Source of the DNA: Plenodomus lindquistii
Taxonomy: Eukaryota > Ascomycota > Dothideomycetes > Pleosporales > Leptosphaeriaceae
NCBI GenBank assembly: GCA_025504975.1
Contig: JANUWI010000012.1
Span: 372,001-436,000 of the forward strand
Length of the DNA stretch: 64,000 nucleotides
Direction: 5' to 3'
Numbering within the stretch: the stretch's first letter is position 1; every line of letters begins with the position of its first letter. Of this stretch, positions 1 to 12,286 are shown in pieces. The notes beneath the pieces were generated by a model, which worked only from the letters and a program-made list of their open reading frames with translations, had not been told where the DNA came from and ran no database searches. The translations under genes and the position numbers were made by a program.

Positions 1-1773
1 GCTGGTCTTCATGGAAGCAGAGCCAGCAGCGGCAATAGACGGCTGGCCGGCCTTCTTCTCAAAGACCTTCCAGAACTTGAGCGACTCATCGGCGGCGGCG
101 GTAGCGAGCATCTGGCCATCGGGGCTGAGGCAGCTGTGAAGAACGCGGGACTCATGAGCGGGAATCTCCATGTTCTTGACACCAGTGGGGTAGCTCCAGA
201 TGCTGAGGCTGTTGTCAGGGAAGCCGCCAGTGCTGACAATCTCCTTGTAGTGTGTGCTCCATCGCAGGCTGGTGACTTGAGAGTCGGTGGGAATGTGGTT
301 GATGCGCGCACCAGTGGTGGTGTTCCAGAAGTAGATCTGACGATCGTTGGAGCCACCGCCAGTAGCGAGGAGGTTTGATTGCCAGGGGCACCATGAGACA
401 GCCTTGACAGCAGCGCGGTGGTTGGTCTTGGTGAATTTGGGGGCAGCAAGGGCGCGGGCGTCCCAGATGTTGACCATGTTGTCATTGGCACCAGTGGCGA
501 GCTGAGCACCATCGGCGCGCCACTCAAGACCGCAAACCTCACCAGTGTGGGAGACGAGCTCGGCAATCTTGTGTTGAGCAACGCGAACATCGTGGTTGTA
601 GACGAGACCAGAGCGGGCACCGGTGGAGAGAATGTGCTTGTTCCAGCCCATGACACCAACGCGGGTCTCGTGGCCGAACATGCTGCGCAGCTTGGTCTGC
701 TCCTCAACGTCCCAGATCTGAACCTCACCTGTGCCAAGTCCAACGCCAACGTAAGCACCATCACCAGACCACTTTACAGACGAAATGTATGTGTCGGCGG
801 GGCACTCGAGGAGAGATGAGACGGAACCGCTGTCAGCAGACCAGACGTAGACAGAACGCTCCAGACCGATTGCGACTTGGTTGCCAGAAGACCAGTCGAG
901 GAGGTTGAGGTAGTAGTCATCAACGAGGCCGGGAGCATCGAGGACGCGCTCTGGTGCTGAAGGAATGCGGCGGCGAGACTGTGCGTTGGCGCTGCTGGCG
1001 GGCTTCAGGGGACGGTTGTACTGCGAGCGGAGATCAATGGGCTTTGATGACTCTGGAGGTGCAGGCTTGAAAGCAAGGATGCGGGTGTTTGTGTTGATAC
1101 CACATGCTGACGCAAGAGTTGACTGGTATGCTGCCGCGCCAGGCGCGGGCTTTGAACGTGGACGACCCTCCTCCTCTTCGTCGTCGAGGCTAAGGCCCTC
1201 GAGCGAAAGTGTGACATCCTCCTCAGATCCACGTCCACCAAGGTCGAAAGCGCTAGCAGCAGTAGCCAGGACCTTTGAGCCCTCGCTCTTGGACGACTTT
1301 GGGCGCTGGTCGAGATCGAGCTTACCGGTGCCAACGTTGCAGATGGCCTCGCTCGCAGTCCGGTTGGGAATGAAGCGGTCGGCGGCGTTGTATGCAATGC
1401 GAGTCTTGGTGGGGCGGCTGCGGATGGTGGTGTCCTTCTTCTCCTTCTTTGCCTTTGCAGGCGTCTTTGTGGAGGTGGTGGTGGTGGATCCCGACCCCGT
1501 CAGCGACCATTCTGATACACCCAGCTCGAGGCGACGAGGTGTGTAGCTGCGGGCAATGTTTGACTTTGGTGAATCACGTGTGGTCTTGGAGACTGAACGC
1601 TGGATGCGGGACATGAAGTTGCCGCCATGAATCGACTCGTGTGCCTGCACATCAGGAGTCTGAGTTCGTGGGGTGCGGGGAGAAGGTGTCAAGGGCATCC
1701 GACCGCCAGCGGTGCGGGTAGAGAAGACTGATGAGCGGCTCTTGACCGGAGTCAGGACGGCTGGAGAGGCCAT
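1..1773 (-). CDS. cdc20: APC/C activator Cdc20 (Slp1/Fizzy family), C-terminal end beyond window
   Basis: WD40 co-activator that recruits substrates to the anaphase-promoting complex and drives the metaphase-anaphase transition. It reads as one open frame of 591 codons from the ATG at 1773, intron-free within the window, and runs off the left edge with only a short tail missing. A textbook C-box, DRFIPNR, starts at residue 132. After a Ser/Thr/Pro-rich, Lys-rich N terminus comes a Cdc20-type junction (DAPGLVDDYYLNLLDWSS) leading into a beta-propeller with repeats such as SSVKWSGDGAYVGVGLGTG and TGEVCGLEWRADGAQLATG. 'DAPGLVDDYYLNLLDW' fits Cdc20 better than the meiotic or Cdh1 paralogues, though Cdh1 is not fully excluded. 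The C-terminal Ile-Arg tail that would bind APC3 lies outside. It is divergent from the kelch-BTB gene. Confidence 0.93.
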   Translation of the reverse strand, partial: MASPAVLTPVKSRSSVFSTRTAGGRMPLTPSPRTPRTQTPDVQAHESIHGGNFMSRIQRSVSKTTRDSPKSNIARSYTPRRLELGVSEWSLTGSGSTTTTSTKTPAKAKKEKKDTTIRSRPTKTRIAYNAADRFIPNRTASEAICNVGTGKLDLDQRPKSSKSEGSKVLATAASAFDLGGRGSEEDVTLSLEGLSLDDEEEEGRPRSKPAPGAAAYQSTLASACGINTNTRILAFKPAPPESSKPIDLRSQYNRPLKPASSANAQSRRRIPSAPERVLDAPGLVDDYYLNLLDWSSGNQVAIGLERSVYVWSADSGSVSSLLECPADTYISSVKWSGDGAYVGVGLGTGEVQIWDVEEQTKLRSMFGHETRVGVMGWNKHILSTGARSGLVYNHDVRVAQHKIAELVSHTGEVCGLEWRADGAQLATGANDNMVNIWDARALAAPKFTKTNHRAAVKAVSWCPWQSNLLATGGGSNDRQIYFWNTTTGARINHIPTDSQVTSLRWSTHYKEIVSTGGFPDNSLSIWSYPTGVKNMEIPAHESRVLHSCLSPDGQMLATAAADESLKFWKVFEKKAGQPSIAAAGSASMKTS

Positions 1774-2475
1774 GACTACGAGGGTCTTGTACTAGTGGGG
1801 GGGTTAGCGCAATGTGGGGGTGCATGTCTCCGTCTGAGGCTGTCCTACAATATGAGTCTGGTGGTTTGATGCTGGATGTGTAAGGATTAGTATTAGACAA
1901 TGGTGTAATCGATGCTCTGAAGTATTGATTCGAAAGGAATTGATTGCGCGCTCGTGAAATGGAGATGCAGGGCAGTGCGGAGTTGTGTGTGTGGTGAGCA
2001 GCTGTCCAGTGGCCGGCGTGAGGTGGTTAAATATGGTTTGTTTACCGTCGGCGTTGACGGGGCGACGGGCTGGGCTTGACCACGACCGTCGCCCGTGCGA
2101 TGACATCACATGACCCTTTCAGGCTGGCGGAAACGAGTGCCGGGATGCGGTGAGCATGGGAGCAGGGCGGGCGATGCGCTGGCCTTTGTCCATGCAATGC
2201 AGCGCGCGGTGACTCGTGAGTCGTGAGCGGGCAGCCTATCGCCGCTCTCTTGGTGCGGCTACCGACGACGTCGGACCAGTGTGCAGCGCTCTTGCTGTGG
2301 CTGGGGGTCGGCCAGTCCGCATCCAGCTTTCTTCTCTGCCCCGACTCACCGCCCGCTGACCAAGGTGCCTGTCCTGTCCAGCTTCAACAATCGCGCCCGC
2401 TGAACAAAGGCCACCTCTCGCCCTGCAGGGCCCTGACCAGACCGCACCAAACAACCACCGCCGCTCGCTGGGTCA
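1774..2475. promoter_or_regulatory. Divergent intergenic region between cdc20 and kelch-BTB gene
   Basis: About 700 bases separate the start codons of two divergently read genes, so both promoters must lie here. I see no convincing gene. Short GTGAGTCGTGAG-like direct repeats occur near 2205-2230, and the stretch before 2475 is pyrimidine-rich as is common near fungal start sites. No binding site can be named with confidence. Confidence 0.5.
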
Positions 2476-4862
2476 ATGGCGCATTCGACTGCACGCCCCG
2501 CCCTCGCTCCCCCAACCGCCCTCACCCCCGCCCTCACCTCGACACCCTCGCCCGCCCTCACCACGACGCCTGGAAGCAACGGATCGAGCCCCAACGCCAT
2601 TCTCATGTCCGCGAGCCCGGCGCGCAGTCGCAGATCCGCCGTCGAGGGCTACAAGCCCAAGATGATTTCCACCATCGGCGCCAAGCCCGCCTGCCTCGTC
2701 AACGCCTCCGTCACATATGTTGGCGATGACCAGATATACGCTTTTGGGGGGTTCGACCAATATACCGATGAAGGTGAGTAGGAGTGCCCGCGGAATCGCT
2801 CGGTCGGTCGAGCACGCAGTAGAAATGAGAATGCGCATCCTGGCTGTGTCCATTAGTGGATTCAAGACGGTTGAAGCCAGGAATGCTTGATTGCTCGAGC
2901 TAATCATATATTGGACACGTGCTAACCATACCCACAGTTTACAATCACGTTCTGCGACTGAACCTTGTCACCCGACAGTGGAACCTTGTAGACAACTATG
3001 GCGATATTCCTGGAGTCCGCATGGGTATGTACAACATTTCTGTCTCTCATCTACGCTGACATTGTGTTCCAGGACATACAGCGTGCCTATGGCAGGGCAG
3101 TAAGCTGCTCGTGTTTGGTGGAGAAAATGAGCACCGCCAGCATCTTGCCGACGTGATAGTATTCGATCTCAAGACGGCGCACTGGACACAACCTGAACTC
3201 CATGGGCCAATACCGCGTGGGCGCGCTCGCCATTCGGCTGTAATTTACGACGACAAACTATACATCAGTGGTGGACAGACCGGCCACGACAGCGTACTGG
3301 ACGACATATGCTACCTTGACCTGAAGACGTGGACCTGGTCACGCACTTGGAGATTCGTGCATCGATATGATCACGCCAGCTGGATTTGGAACGGCCGGAT
3401 CTGGATCTTTGGCGGTATCAATGATGACATGGAGAAGAGCAACGAGATTTGGTGGCTCGATCTACGTGGAAGCCCCGAGTTCGAACACGCCATGAAATTT
3501 GGGACGGGCGACCGACAACTGACCTCATCTCGTCATCGCTTCGCTGTGCCTGCCTCTGGTCAGGTGGCTACTGGCAGTACTGGCTACACGGCAAACTCGA
3601 GCGTTCAGTCGTACCATGGAATGAGCGCTAGCAAGTCTCCTTATGTTGCGCCTGGATCGATCTCGTCTCTCAAATTTCACACCAGCCCGAACCTACCATC
3701 ACAAGCTGCTGGAACGCACTTCCACATCTTCTCCTCTGGATGCATGCTGGACTTTGTCACACCGGCGGAAATGAGCTGTGAGACGAGTCTGTCGAGTCTT
3801 GAGCTGGACACTCTTCGGTGGCAGAAGCTGGCAGAAGGAAAAGATTTGTACAACCCAAACTACCGCTGGCACTATTGCACGACCAACCCGGAAGGCACGC
3901 ATGCTTGGCTACTCGGCAGCCCCATCGACTCGGCTCCTGAAGGCAATCACAATGGCGAGTACCTCAGCGATGTTCTTGCTATCGACCTCCGCAAATACGG
4001 GATTCTAGGCAATGAGCTTGCCTCAGATTCTCGGTCCAAGATGATGCCATCATCGGATGCCAACGTGTCTTCTCATCTCACTGGAATTGGCGCAGATCTG
4101 TCGCTGACATTTGATCAACCACCCGAGAGTGGCAACGGTGCCGACTTCATGATCACAGCTGATGCGGACGATGAAGACTACGTCGATGTTTCCTCCACAA
4201 CTGGCTCTGCAACGTCATCGACTGCGCCTGTGTCGCGCCCGATTCACGTGCACAAGCTGATTCTCCACGCTCGCTGGCCGCATTTTGCTCGGCTCTGGAG
4301 TGCTCAGATGGCAGAGTTCCATTCGAAGAAGATGCACATTCCCGAACCCTACTCGGCCGTGCGTGCCTTCTTGTTCTATCTCTACACTGATAGCATTGCA
4401 TCCAATCCTCAGAACGGTCCCTCGCTTAGCGATGTTGCGGGCATGCTCGTAATGTCAAACATTTACGACATGCCCCGTCTTCGTCTCCTCTGTGTCAATC
4501 GGTTAGGTCGGGAACTCGACGTTGAGCATGCTGCTATCATCTGGGAGCGCGCAGCTACGGCCGGCGAGGACTGGCTCAAGCAACGAGCGGCTACGTTCTG
4601 CATGCAAAATTTTGGCCGTGTGGTGCGCACTGCTGGCTTCCGCAATTTGAACCCAGCTAGTGTCATTGAGCTGTGCTGCGAAGCAAGTCCGGAGTCGCGA
4701 GTGGTTGGTGGTGAAGAGCTGGAATTACTGGGTCAAGTGACGGGTCGCACGTTTGGTCTTGCAAGCAATCGAAAGCGTAGTCTTGGCAGTGCAGGCGTAC
4801 TGAATGTGGGTGAAGAGGATGGAGAGGAAGAGGTGGAGGACGACGGTATGGACGTCAACTGA
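2476..4862 (+). CDS. Kelch-repeat and BTB-domain protein (Ral2/LZTR1-like)
   Basis: Exons 2476-2773, 2938-3024 and 3073-4862 give 724 residues. The first intron (164 nt) is long for this window; the second is 48 nt. The N-terminal half carries kelch blades, seen as repeated GG pairs followed by a Trp-containing strand (YAFGGFDQY, LLVFGGENEH, LYISGGQTGH, IWIFGGINDD). From about residue 515 there is a BTB/POZ domain (PIHVHKLILHARWPHFARLW) and a BACK-like helical tail, ending in an acidic stretch. Kelch followed by BTB is the architecture of LZTR1 and of fission-yeast Ral2, which act on Ras signalling. In animals LZTR1 is a CUL3 adaptor, so a Cullin-3 or Ras-linked role is plausible but inferred. 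The ATG at 2476 is chosen because the frame splices cleanly into the first blade. Confidence 0.85.
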
Positions 4863-6495
4863 GTGACGTTTCTCGGAGTTTCTAACATGTTGGCATCTTT
4901 GCGCGGCGCTGGAATCGATTTGGGATTAATACTGTGGCTGGGCCTGGTATCCAAGCATTGCGAGGGCGCTGGGTCACGATCATTGGGTCAGGTGTTTGTC
5001 CTCATATTTACGAAATAACGGCGCAGCAACATTGAAGTAATACCATTAGATAGATGACACGATGCATTTGTTTTGATCTTGCCTAAGCCTTGTGTTTGAT
5101 GTCTTTGCATGCTTTCACGACGTGTTGACAAAAGGTCTGGAGTTGATCCTCGAGATGCAGGTAGACAGCTTGTGAGGTTGCACACATAGCACCTGTTGTG
5201 AAAAGAGATTGGAGCAGTCAGATGTCCCAACAAAACGATGCGGAACATCACGGACATTGATGGCGGGACTGTATTAGCGATCTGCTAGATGGCAGTTGAG
5301 GACCCCCGGCATCGGCCAATCTGGCGTACTACACTGGATGACACGTCCTTCTCCGGTGATGCGTCTGGGCAATCTGGCTTGAGACGCGGGAGGGCTTGCA
5401 TCCTGTGCATCCGAGGGGAGCAACGCCACACCATGACCAACTTCCTCATCTGCTACGAGTTCAGGGGTTGCGATGTGATGGAAACGTGCTCTTGCGCGGT
5501 CTGGGAATTGGTCATGACCAGTCATGATGCGTGCTTCGGAAAACTGGTGGCGCGGTATTTGGTGGGCACTAGAAGTGCGACGAGGGGGCGAGATGGCGGA
5601 TGCCGGATGCTCGTCCTCGAGTCCACTTGCTTGGACCGCGTCACGAAGTCGTACTCTGCTACGTACGGCCACGAGCGCGCAGCAGCGACGGGCCGGCGTG
5701 ATTTGCCAAGTAGAAAATCATGGAACATGAAAGGCGGGGCACGCGCAGTGGAAAGGTTGTATGAAAACGGCGACATTTGTCTCGTGGCAGGGTTCTTTGA
5801 TGGGTGAAAATTGCGCTGCTGAGGGCAAACCTTGGATGGGGGATGATTCTCTCCATGTGAGGAATGCAGGGGAGCCACACGACACGGGCCTTCCGCACGA
5901 AAACGCCAACACACGGGCGGCCATGGCCAGACTGAGCACCGACAGGGCACGCGAAACCAAAAGGAACACGGTCGCAACAATAATAATGTACTCGATGATG
6001 AGGTCTGGCGATGCGTGTGCAGGACAGACACATTGTCGCGACCACGACCAGTCCCAGAGCAGCCTAGCGCGGATTCGGCGCTCAGGCTCTCACATCTCCC
6101 TGTGGGAACGACAGAGAGTGAAGAGTTAACGCTCTCCGTCTAGCGATCCCGCCAATATGCTCGACCGGGCAAACCAAATCATCAGCTGCGGGCCAGCCCC
6201 AGGGCCCTCGCCGCAGTCACCATCCTCCTTTCCCACTGCACTCTTTGCTCCCTCCACACCTCGCTGCACTCGCCGCGCATCGCTGCTTGACGATACGCAT
6301 CACCCTCCCTGAGAAAGCAAGTGCACGCTGTCACCGCCCAAGCCCGCAGGCGCACCAACAAGCTGACACCAGCCTTTGTCGCCCTCTCGCCGCCGCAGCC
6401 GCAACCAATCTTGCCCACACCACCCTTTCATCACGCCTGCACCTTTGACCACTGCATCGCGCCCACACGCCGCCGCCAGTCCCGTCGACGCGAAA
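4863..6495. other. Intergenic, no supported gene
   Basis: About 1.6 kb between two genes on the plus strand. It should hold the 3' end of the kelch-BTB transcript and the promoter and leader of the ies4-like gene. Open frames of up to about 170 codons exist on both strands near 5289-6045, but they overlap one another, are rich in Arg/Ser/Cys and show no domain-like pattern, so I do not call them genes. The last 300 bases are C-rich, typical of a fungal 5' leader. Confidence 0.5.
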
Positions 6496-7239
6496 ATGAC
6501 CGCGAAGCCAAAGTCGCTCGTCGTCACCCTCAAGCTTTCACAGAGTGCACTGACGGCCTTTCCCCACGAGCCCATCGCCGCTCCCGCCCCAGAGTCAAAG
6601 CCCAGCTCACCACCATCCGACGCGCCTCACCTCACCGTCGACCCATCATCCGCCAACTCACCCGCCGCCATGAACGGCACCAGCACGCCATCGTCGCTGG
6701 CGCCACCTGCTGCTGACGCTGACAAGCCAAAGGCCAAGAAGGGCCCCAAGCCAGGCTCCAAGCGCTCATCTGCAGTCATGGAGGGCTCATCAGCATCAAC
6801 GCCCAAGGCGCCTCGCGGCAAGCCAGGGCCAAAGCGCAAGAAAATGGGCGACATGCTCAACGACCCCAACGACAAGGGACCTTTCGCCGCCCCTGCACCC
6901 ATCAACAAGCTCGGCCCCAAGGCCAACATGGGCATCATCAACCAGAACCTGCGCAACCTTGACCGCACTGGCAAGAAGTGTAGGAGATGGGAGAAGCGTG
7001 GCTTCCAAATACGCTCCTTCACTGGCGTGGTCTGGACTGCGGCCGGCTACCAAGCACCACCTCGCAACTCCAGCTTCCTTGAGGACGTCAAGAGCGACTC
7101 AACTGGGTCAAGCGCCGACTCCAAGATGAAAGACGAAAGCAGCGCCGTCAGCGACAGTGGCCCCAACGGAGACGGCAGCACACCGGTGCCGACTCCCCTC
7201 AACGGCCTCGCAAGTTCGCCTGCCCCTATCCCCGCTTGA
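6496..7239 (+). CDS. ies4: INO80 chromatin-remodelling complex subunit Ies4
   Basis: Single-exon gene of 247 residues. The N terminus (KSLVVTLKLSQSALTAF) matches the conserved opening of fungal Ies4 proteins. The second conserved block (RTGKKCRRWEKRGFQIRSFT, about residues 162-181) carries the basic motif ending in SFTG that marks the family. Between them lies a Ser/Pro/Lys linker with two basic RGKPGPK / KKGPKPG segments that resemble AT-hooks and could touch DNA. In yeast, Ies4 is a fungus-specific INO80 subunit with a role in checkpoint signalling. The frame is open upstream to 6376, but the ATG at 6496 places the conserved opening at the N terminus, so I chose it. Identification rests on remembered family motifs. 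Confidence 0.75.
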   Translation: MTAKPKSLVVTLKLSQSALTAFPHEPIAAPAPESKPSSPPSDAPHLTVDPSSANSPAAMNGTSTPSSLAPPAADADKPKAKKGPKPGSKRSSAVMEGSSASTPKAPRGKPGPKRKKMGDMLNDPNDKGPFAAPAPINKLGPKANMGIINQNLRNLDRTGKKCRRWEKRGFQIRSFTGVVWTAAGYQAPPRNSSFLEDVKSDSTGSSADSKMKDESSAVSDSGPNGDGSTPVPTPLNGLASSPAPIPA

Positions 7240-8355
7240 GTGGAGGCTACAGGCTACAGTGAAGACATTTGATCTTCCACCTTGGCCACATCGCATCTTA
7301 TCATTAGTGTTGCGACGCTCACGACGCCTAAGAGCACAGTGGAACGGCGCTCTGCTGTCAACATGTTTCATTAGTCCCATGCATCCCTCCATTTCGAACC
7401 TTGCCTTGTTCGATCACGCGGCGAGGCGCATTACATGTGCCCTCGTTATCTCAACCTCTCTTTGCGTTCTGGTATACCACATTTTTCCTATCTCGACATG
7501 CACGGCGTCCTGGATTCGCTGTGCAACTTTGTTCACAAAAGGCGTTTTGCTTAGGCGTTAGACCCTGGGCTAAGGACATGGTGCCCAGGTGGGATATCGC
7601 ATGTAAGCGCCATTAGCTTGTCTGCTGGATATGAATCGTCACACTGTTGGCGACGTGGGATTTTGTAATAGAGTTGCATTACATGGAACCGGTGCAATTC
7701 AGATTTTAATGCAGACATATATTTGACATTGTTGTGTTCGCCGCTTCCCGTGAAGTGTACCTGAACGAACGTTGATCGTTTGTATGCACCACAATCGACC
7801 ATCAGAGGCGTCACTCAGCACTGCACGCGCTTTCTGCATGACGCTTGGTCCCAAATCAAGCTCACGCGCTCATGATGTTGGAATGACTGGTCTGGACTAT
7901 GGGCAGAGCATGGAGTACAATGGCGTTATCGCAATCGCGCGGGGAACTCGAATATAGCTCGGCCCGCATGCTAGTCACTAGGCCATGTACTGGCACTCGA
8001 GCAGCTCGCCGTCACCAGTTCCCAGCGCACAGGACCAGTCTGTGAAGCTCGAATCATGCATGCATTTGTGATGATAGCCCCTCTCGAGCTACGTTGTCCT
8101 TGATCTCCAGCCACTTGCCCGGCATCTGCCAGCACAGTGCTCCTAGCTTGTCCGCATCACGCCGTCGCGTCAACCCGCCTGTCTGTCCACGCGCTCCTGC
8201 TGCGTTGAGCCCAACCGACGCCGCCAACACCTGCCTTGGTAGCTATTCTATTGTATCCAGCCGGCACACCCACGTTGCCTGCCATTGCCATCGCTGCAAA
8301 CGTCATCACGACTCCCCGTCCCTAATCCGGGGGAGCTCCACCAACACCGCCGGGC
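7240..8355. other. Intergenic, no supported gene
   Basis: About 1.1 kb with the 3' region of ies4 and the promoter and leader of the vid30 homologue. A C-rich tract runs into the vid30 start. A plus-strand open frame (8094-8837) here is the wrong frame for vid30 and is a shadow. No RNA gene or repeat was recognised. Confidence 0.5.
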
Positions 8356-10609
8356 ATGAGCATGAACGCTCGCCGCGAGAGCTGGGCACGCGTGGCAGCA
8401 GGAAGCGCAGGCAGCACCCACGGCATCCAGGCGCCTTCCCGGTCCGGAGCCTTCTCTCACCTCGGCCTCAGCAGATCCATCCCCGACAGCACCACTCACC
8501 ACCACCGCCACGCTCGCTCCATCGACGCCGACACCCACCACAACAGCATGTCTGCAAGCTGGGGGAGGAGCGGCACCGCGCCTTCGTACGCCAACCAGTC
8601 GGGCCAGTGGCAGACTTCTACCGGAGCGCTGGACCAACTCATGCCGCTCTTCTTTGTGCCCTCGTATCTGAAGGGTTCAAAGTACGCGGAGAAACTCGAG
8701 GAAGCGCTCAAGGCGAAGCTGGCAGAACACCGCGAGGCAAAGTCTACACATTCGTCCAACGCCGGGTCCCTGTCGACCAGCTCGAGCAGCATGAATCTAC
8801 ACAAGGCGGCGGCGTCGCATCGCGGGCTTACACATGAGATTATTGAGCGGACGCCTGCGCTACCACAGGACCCGATATCGCCGTGGCCGACGCGGTGGAA
8901 CGACGGGGACAAGTTTGCGCAGTTGGAGATTGAGGATCATGGGAGACTGGCCAAGTTCGCAGGGACGCAGAAGACGCATGATGAGGCCGCGGCGGTACGG
9001 ACAGACTTTCCGATGCCCAGGGAATGTGGGATATATTACTACGAAGTTACTATAATATCAAAGGGCAAGGATGGGTATGTCTAGAAGATGTGGAATCTAC
9101 GTATGGCAGGCTAACTACAAGTGCAGAAGAATGATTGGTCTCGGATTTTCAGGACCAAAAGTTGCCCTCAGTCGAATACCGGGATGGGAACCGGACTCGT
9201 TTGCATACCACGGCGACGACGGACAGGTTTTTAGTAACACGACGTCTGGGAAGGCATATGGACCCAAGTTTGGGACGTTGGATGTCATCGGCTGTGGTAT
9301 CAACTTTCGGACGAACACGGCCTTTTTCACCAAGAATGGGCACATGTTGGGTATGTCACATCCACAAGATCCAGCGGGCTTGGCACTGACCCATCCAAGG
9401 AATCGCGTTTCGAGATCTCAAGCCAAACATGCAGTATTTTCCCACGGTCGGTATGAAGAAGCCAAATGAGACTGTCCGCGCAAACTTCGGCCAAGAACCT
9501 TTCGCGTTCGACATCGACAAAATGATGCAAGATGAAAAGATGACCATACAAGCGGAGATAGCACGCTCAAAATCGACGTCAGACGTGTCTGCAGATGAGA
9601 CCCAACTGATTCATCAATTAGTGGCCCAGTACTTGGCACACGACGGATACGTGGAGACTGCGCGAGCCTTTTCGGATGAAGTCGTGGATGAAGCGAGAGC
9701 GTTAGCAAGTGACGGAGAGGCAGAGATACCCTACCTTGCAGCGGTGGAGGATTTGGATGCTATCAACAGGCAAAGTGCGTTCATAGTCTTCGTTTGTATG
9801 GATGAAGAAGTACTGACCAAGGCTAGAAATCCGCACGGCCATCTTGGAGGGGGACATCGACAAAGCCCTCAAATACACAACCGCCTACTACCCTTCTGTA
9901 CTACGCGAAAACGAGAACATCTACTTCAAACTCCGATGTCGAAAGTTCATCGAAATGATAAGACGTTGTAACGAGCTCAACCCCCAATACAACCAATCAT
10001 CGCCAAGATTATCAAGGCGGGCCGTCGACCCCGCATCAAATAAACGGAATTCCACGGCAACAGACGAGTACGACTTTGAGATGGAGCTTGACGAGCAACT
10101 AGGCGTGCACAATCCGACGCCGAGCTGGGACAACAAAGACGATAATGATGATGACTTGGAAGATGAGGATGATGCCGCGGGTAAAGAAGCACAGTATCGC
10201 CAACTGACCGACGAGACCATTAGGTATGGCATGGAATTGCAGATGGAGTTTGCCAACGACCCAAGACGTGAGATCAAAAGGGCGCTCGAAGACACCTTTG
10301 CGCTTATCGGATATGAGAATCCCCGAGAGAGCAGTCTAGCGCCATTGCTGGAGGTTGGTGGACGAGTACCGGTGGCGGAGGAGTTGAACAGTGCGATTCT
10401 AGGTACGTCCTTTCCCCGCCTTTGTTTCCAGCCTACATTCCATCTCCCGCCCATCGCACAAAACCAACACCCTTGCATCGTGATTAAAACACTAACAGCA
10501 CACGGCAGTCTCCCTAGGCAAATCCTCCTCAGCCGCCCTAGAACTGCTCCTGCAACAAACTGAAGCCCTCCTAACGTCCCTCTCCGAAGACGGTGGGCCC
10601 GGCGCGTGA
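8356..10609 (+). CDS. vid30: Vid30/Gid1 (RanBPM-like) subunit of the GID/CTLH E3 ligase
   Basis: Exons 8356-9074, 9127-9350, 9400-9774, 9827-10402 and 10509-10609 give 664 residues. A SPRY domain spans about residues 200-345 and includes the diagnostic run GWEPDSFAYHGDDG and DVIGCGINFRTNTAFFTKNG. A LisH motif follows (about 383-410, LIHQLVAQYLAHDGYVETA), then CTLH (KIRTAILEGDIDKALKYTT, about 440) and a CRA region that ends in SLGKSSSAALELL. This is the RanBPM/Gid1 order. In yeast, Gid1/Vid30 is the scaffold that binds substrate receptors for degradation of gluconeogenic enzymes. All introns are 49-106 nt and keep frame through conserved blocks. The last exon supplies the CRA end, which a plain reading of exon 4 would miss. 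A second subunit, Rmd5, lies about 16 kb away. Confidence 0.93.
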
Positions 10610-12286
10610 TTACAACCCTAACTGGCCCCTGGCCTGGCCTGGCCTGGCTGGCTGGCCTGGCCTGGCCTGGCACAACGCTTCTTCTTTGACCTGGCCTATT
10701 GATTGCATTCATCAATCTCCAGCGCGACTTCCTGCAATAGTATTCCGATCCTCCGCGTACACGGCCCTGTCTCCTCCGTCTTCTTTCTGCGCGTGCCCGA
10801 ATGAAGAGTTTGAGGGATCGCGTGGGCGCTGTACGGGCGCAAAAGCTGTGGGCGTGGCAGATTGAAGAGTGGGGATTGGGAGGGGGCAAGGGGCCGTGGA
10901 TAGGGATGGGTTTGGGCGAGGGAGTGAGTTGGCTGGGGTGGAGGGGTGAGTTTGCTTTTCCTCGGAGTGGAGTTGGCGCGGCGAAGCCAGGGAGTAGTGT
11001 TGGTGTTGAGGAGGCGGGTGGTGGTGACGGTGGTGGTGTGATTTTGTAAAGGCTGTGGGTTTGTATGAATTGGGAGGGCATTGCATATGCGATTTGGACA
11101 TGGACAATGGCGTTTCTTTTTCGATGGCTAGGTGGGTCACGGGGCCAAGGGATTATCACTACTCTTTGCGAGAGACGAGAGAGATTGCGCTGGGCTGGGT
11201 TGGGTTGATTTGGGTTGGCCGAGATAAGTGCACGTGAATTATCCGTCTCCGTCTTGCTTCCAATGAAAGCTAAATTAAGACACCATGACACACCATAGGT
11301 TTTCCACATCATTTTCCATACTACTTTGACATGTACAGCACCACTCACTTGTTCTTCTTTTCCCCCAGCCCGGTCTGAATACGCAAGATTAAACGTGAAC
11401 AACGAGACGTGAGGTTTTTGTAGAAGACCGCTGTTTTGTTCGGTACGGTGGGTGCATGAAAAAGAACGTAGGCTAGGTAGGCAGTCTATCTAGTACTACG
11501 ATAATGTTGTTGTAACGCAATGTCTATTCTCAACCCGAGCGGGCGGGCCAAACTTGAAAGTGTCGCGCTCACGGCAATGTGAAATTTCCATCCACTCTGT
11601 ATTATCAATGATTATTGCAGGTTTCGCCAAATGTTGCACGTTCTTGTGTACTTTAACACGAACAATATAAGGGGTGGGTTGAGGGCAAGGGAAGGGGTAG
11701 GGTAGAGTAAGGTAAGGCAAAGAGGAGAGGAGGGGAGTAAAAAGGGAGAGGATATTTTTATATTTTTTTTAATGGTTTCTTATCTTGGCTTGTTTAGGGT
11801 AGATTGGACTTTCGGAGGTGAAAAGGAAAAAAAAAACAGGATAAAACCTTGTTACAATTTACTTCCCGCTGCTGCGTTTAGGAGGCGGGTATAGTGTTGG
11901 ATTTTTGGGTGGGGCCCACTGTCTGCTGAGCACGTATCGACGGGTGGATTCTTTTCTTGTGGTTGTTGGGGGTTAATGTTGATAAATTGGGGTGGAATTT
12001 AAATTGGGAGTATCCCAGAGTGATTGTGTCGGACTTGTACAGGTGTTAGGCTTATGTTGTCTGGGTGTTGCTATCCTGTTTTATCTTGAGAGAGTTTGTA
12101 AGGGTAATTTAATTTCAACGAACTTTGGGCTTCTATTGGCATCAGGGTGGTTAGGTCTCGTTTTGTCTTTAGGCTTATGCGAATTGACCTGTACGTGCCG
12201 CGTTGATAAAAAGCGTTCTTTTTGCTACTCCACCTCAACTAACAATCAAAGTGTCACTCCAAGGAGTGTTTTTCCAACTACCATAT
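10610..12286. other. Convergent 3' intergenic region with CCTGG repeat
   Basis: About 1.7 kb between vid30 (+) and the PP2C gene (-), which point toward each other. It starts with a CCTGG-type short repeat and later has G-rich and then A/T-rich patches (poly-T and poly-A near 11755-11840). Several open frames, including a long minus-strand one running back under vid30, have low-complexity or shadow translations. I see no gene. Confidence 0.5.
10622..10672. repeat. CCTGG pentamer-type short tandem repeat
   Basis: Just after the vid30 stop the plus strand reads as repeated CCTGG and GCTGG units, about nine in a row with small interruptions. It lies in the presumed 3' UTR, so it would be transcribed. 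A shorter copy of the same motif (CCTGGCCTGGCCTGG) sits near 39695 inside the glucosyltransferase gene. Confidence 0.85.

Noticed and set aside
9..764. 251-codon minus-strand open frame under cdc20
   Set aside because: It is the wrong frame of cdc20; the true frame carries the C-box and WD40 repeats.
5289..6045. Overlapping 120-170-codon frames between the kelch-BTB and ies4 genes
   Set aside because: They overlap on both strands, are rich in Cys/Arg/Ser, and have no start context, splice logic or domain.
9921..11402. 493-codon minus-strand open frame across the vid30 end and its 3' region
   Set aside because: It overlaps conserved CTLH/CRA coding on the other strand, and its remainder is low-complexity Arg/Ser/Pro.
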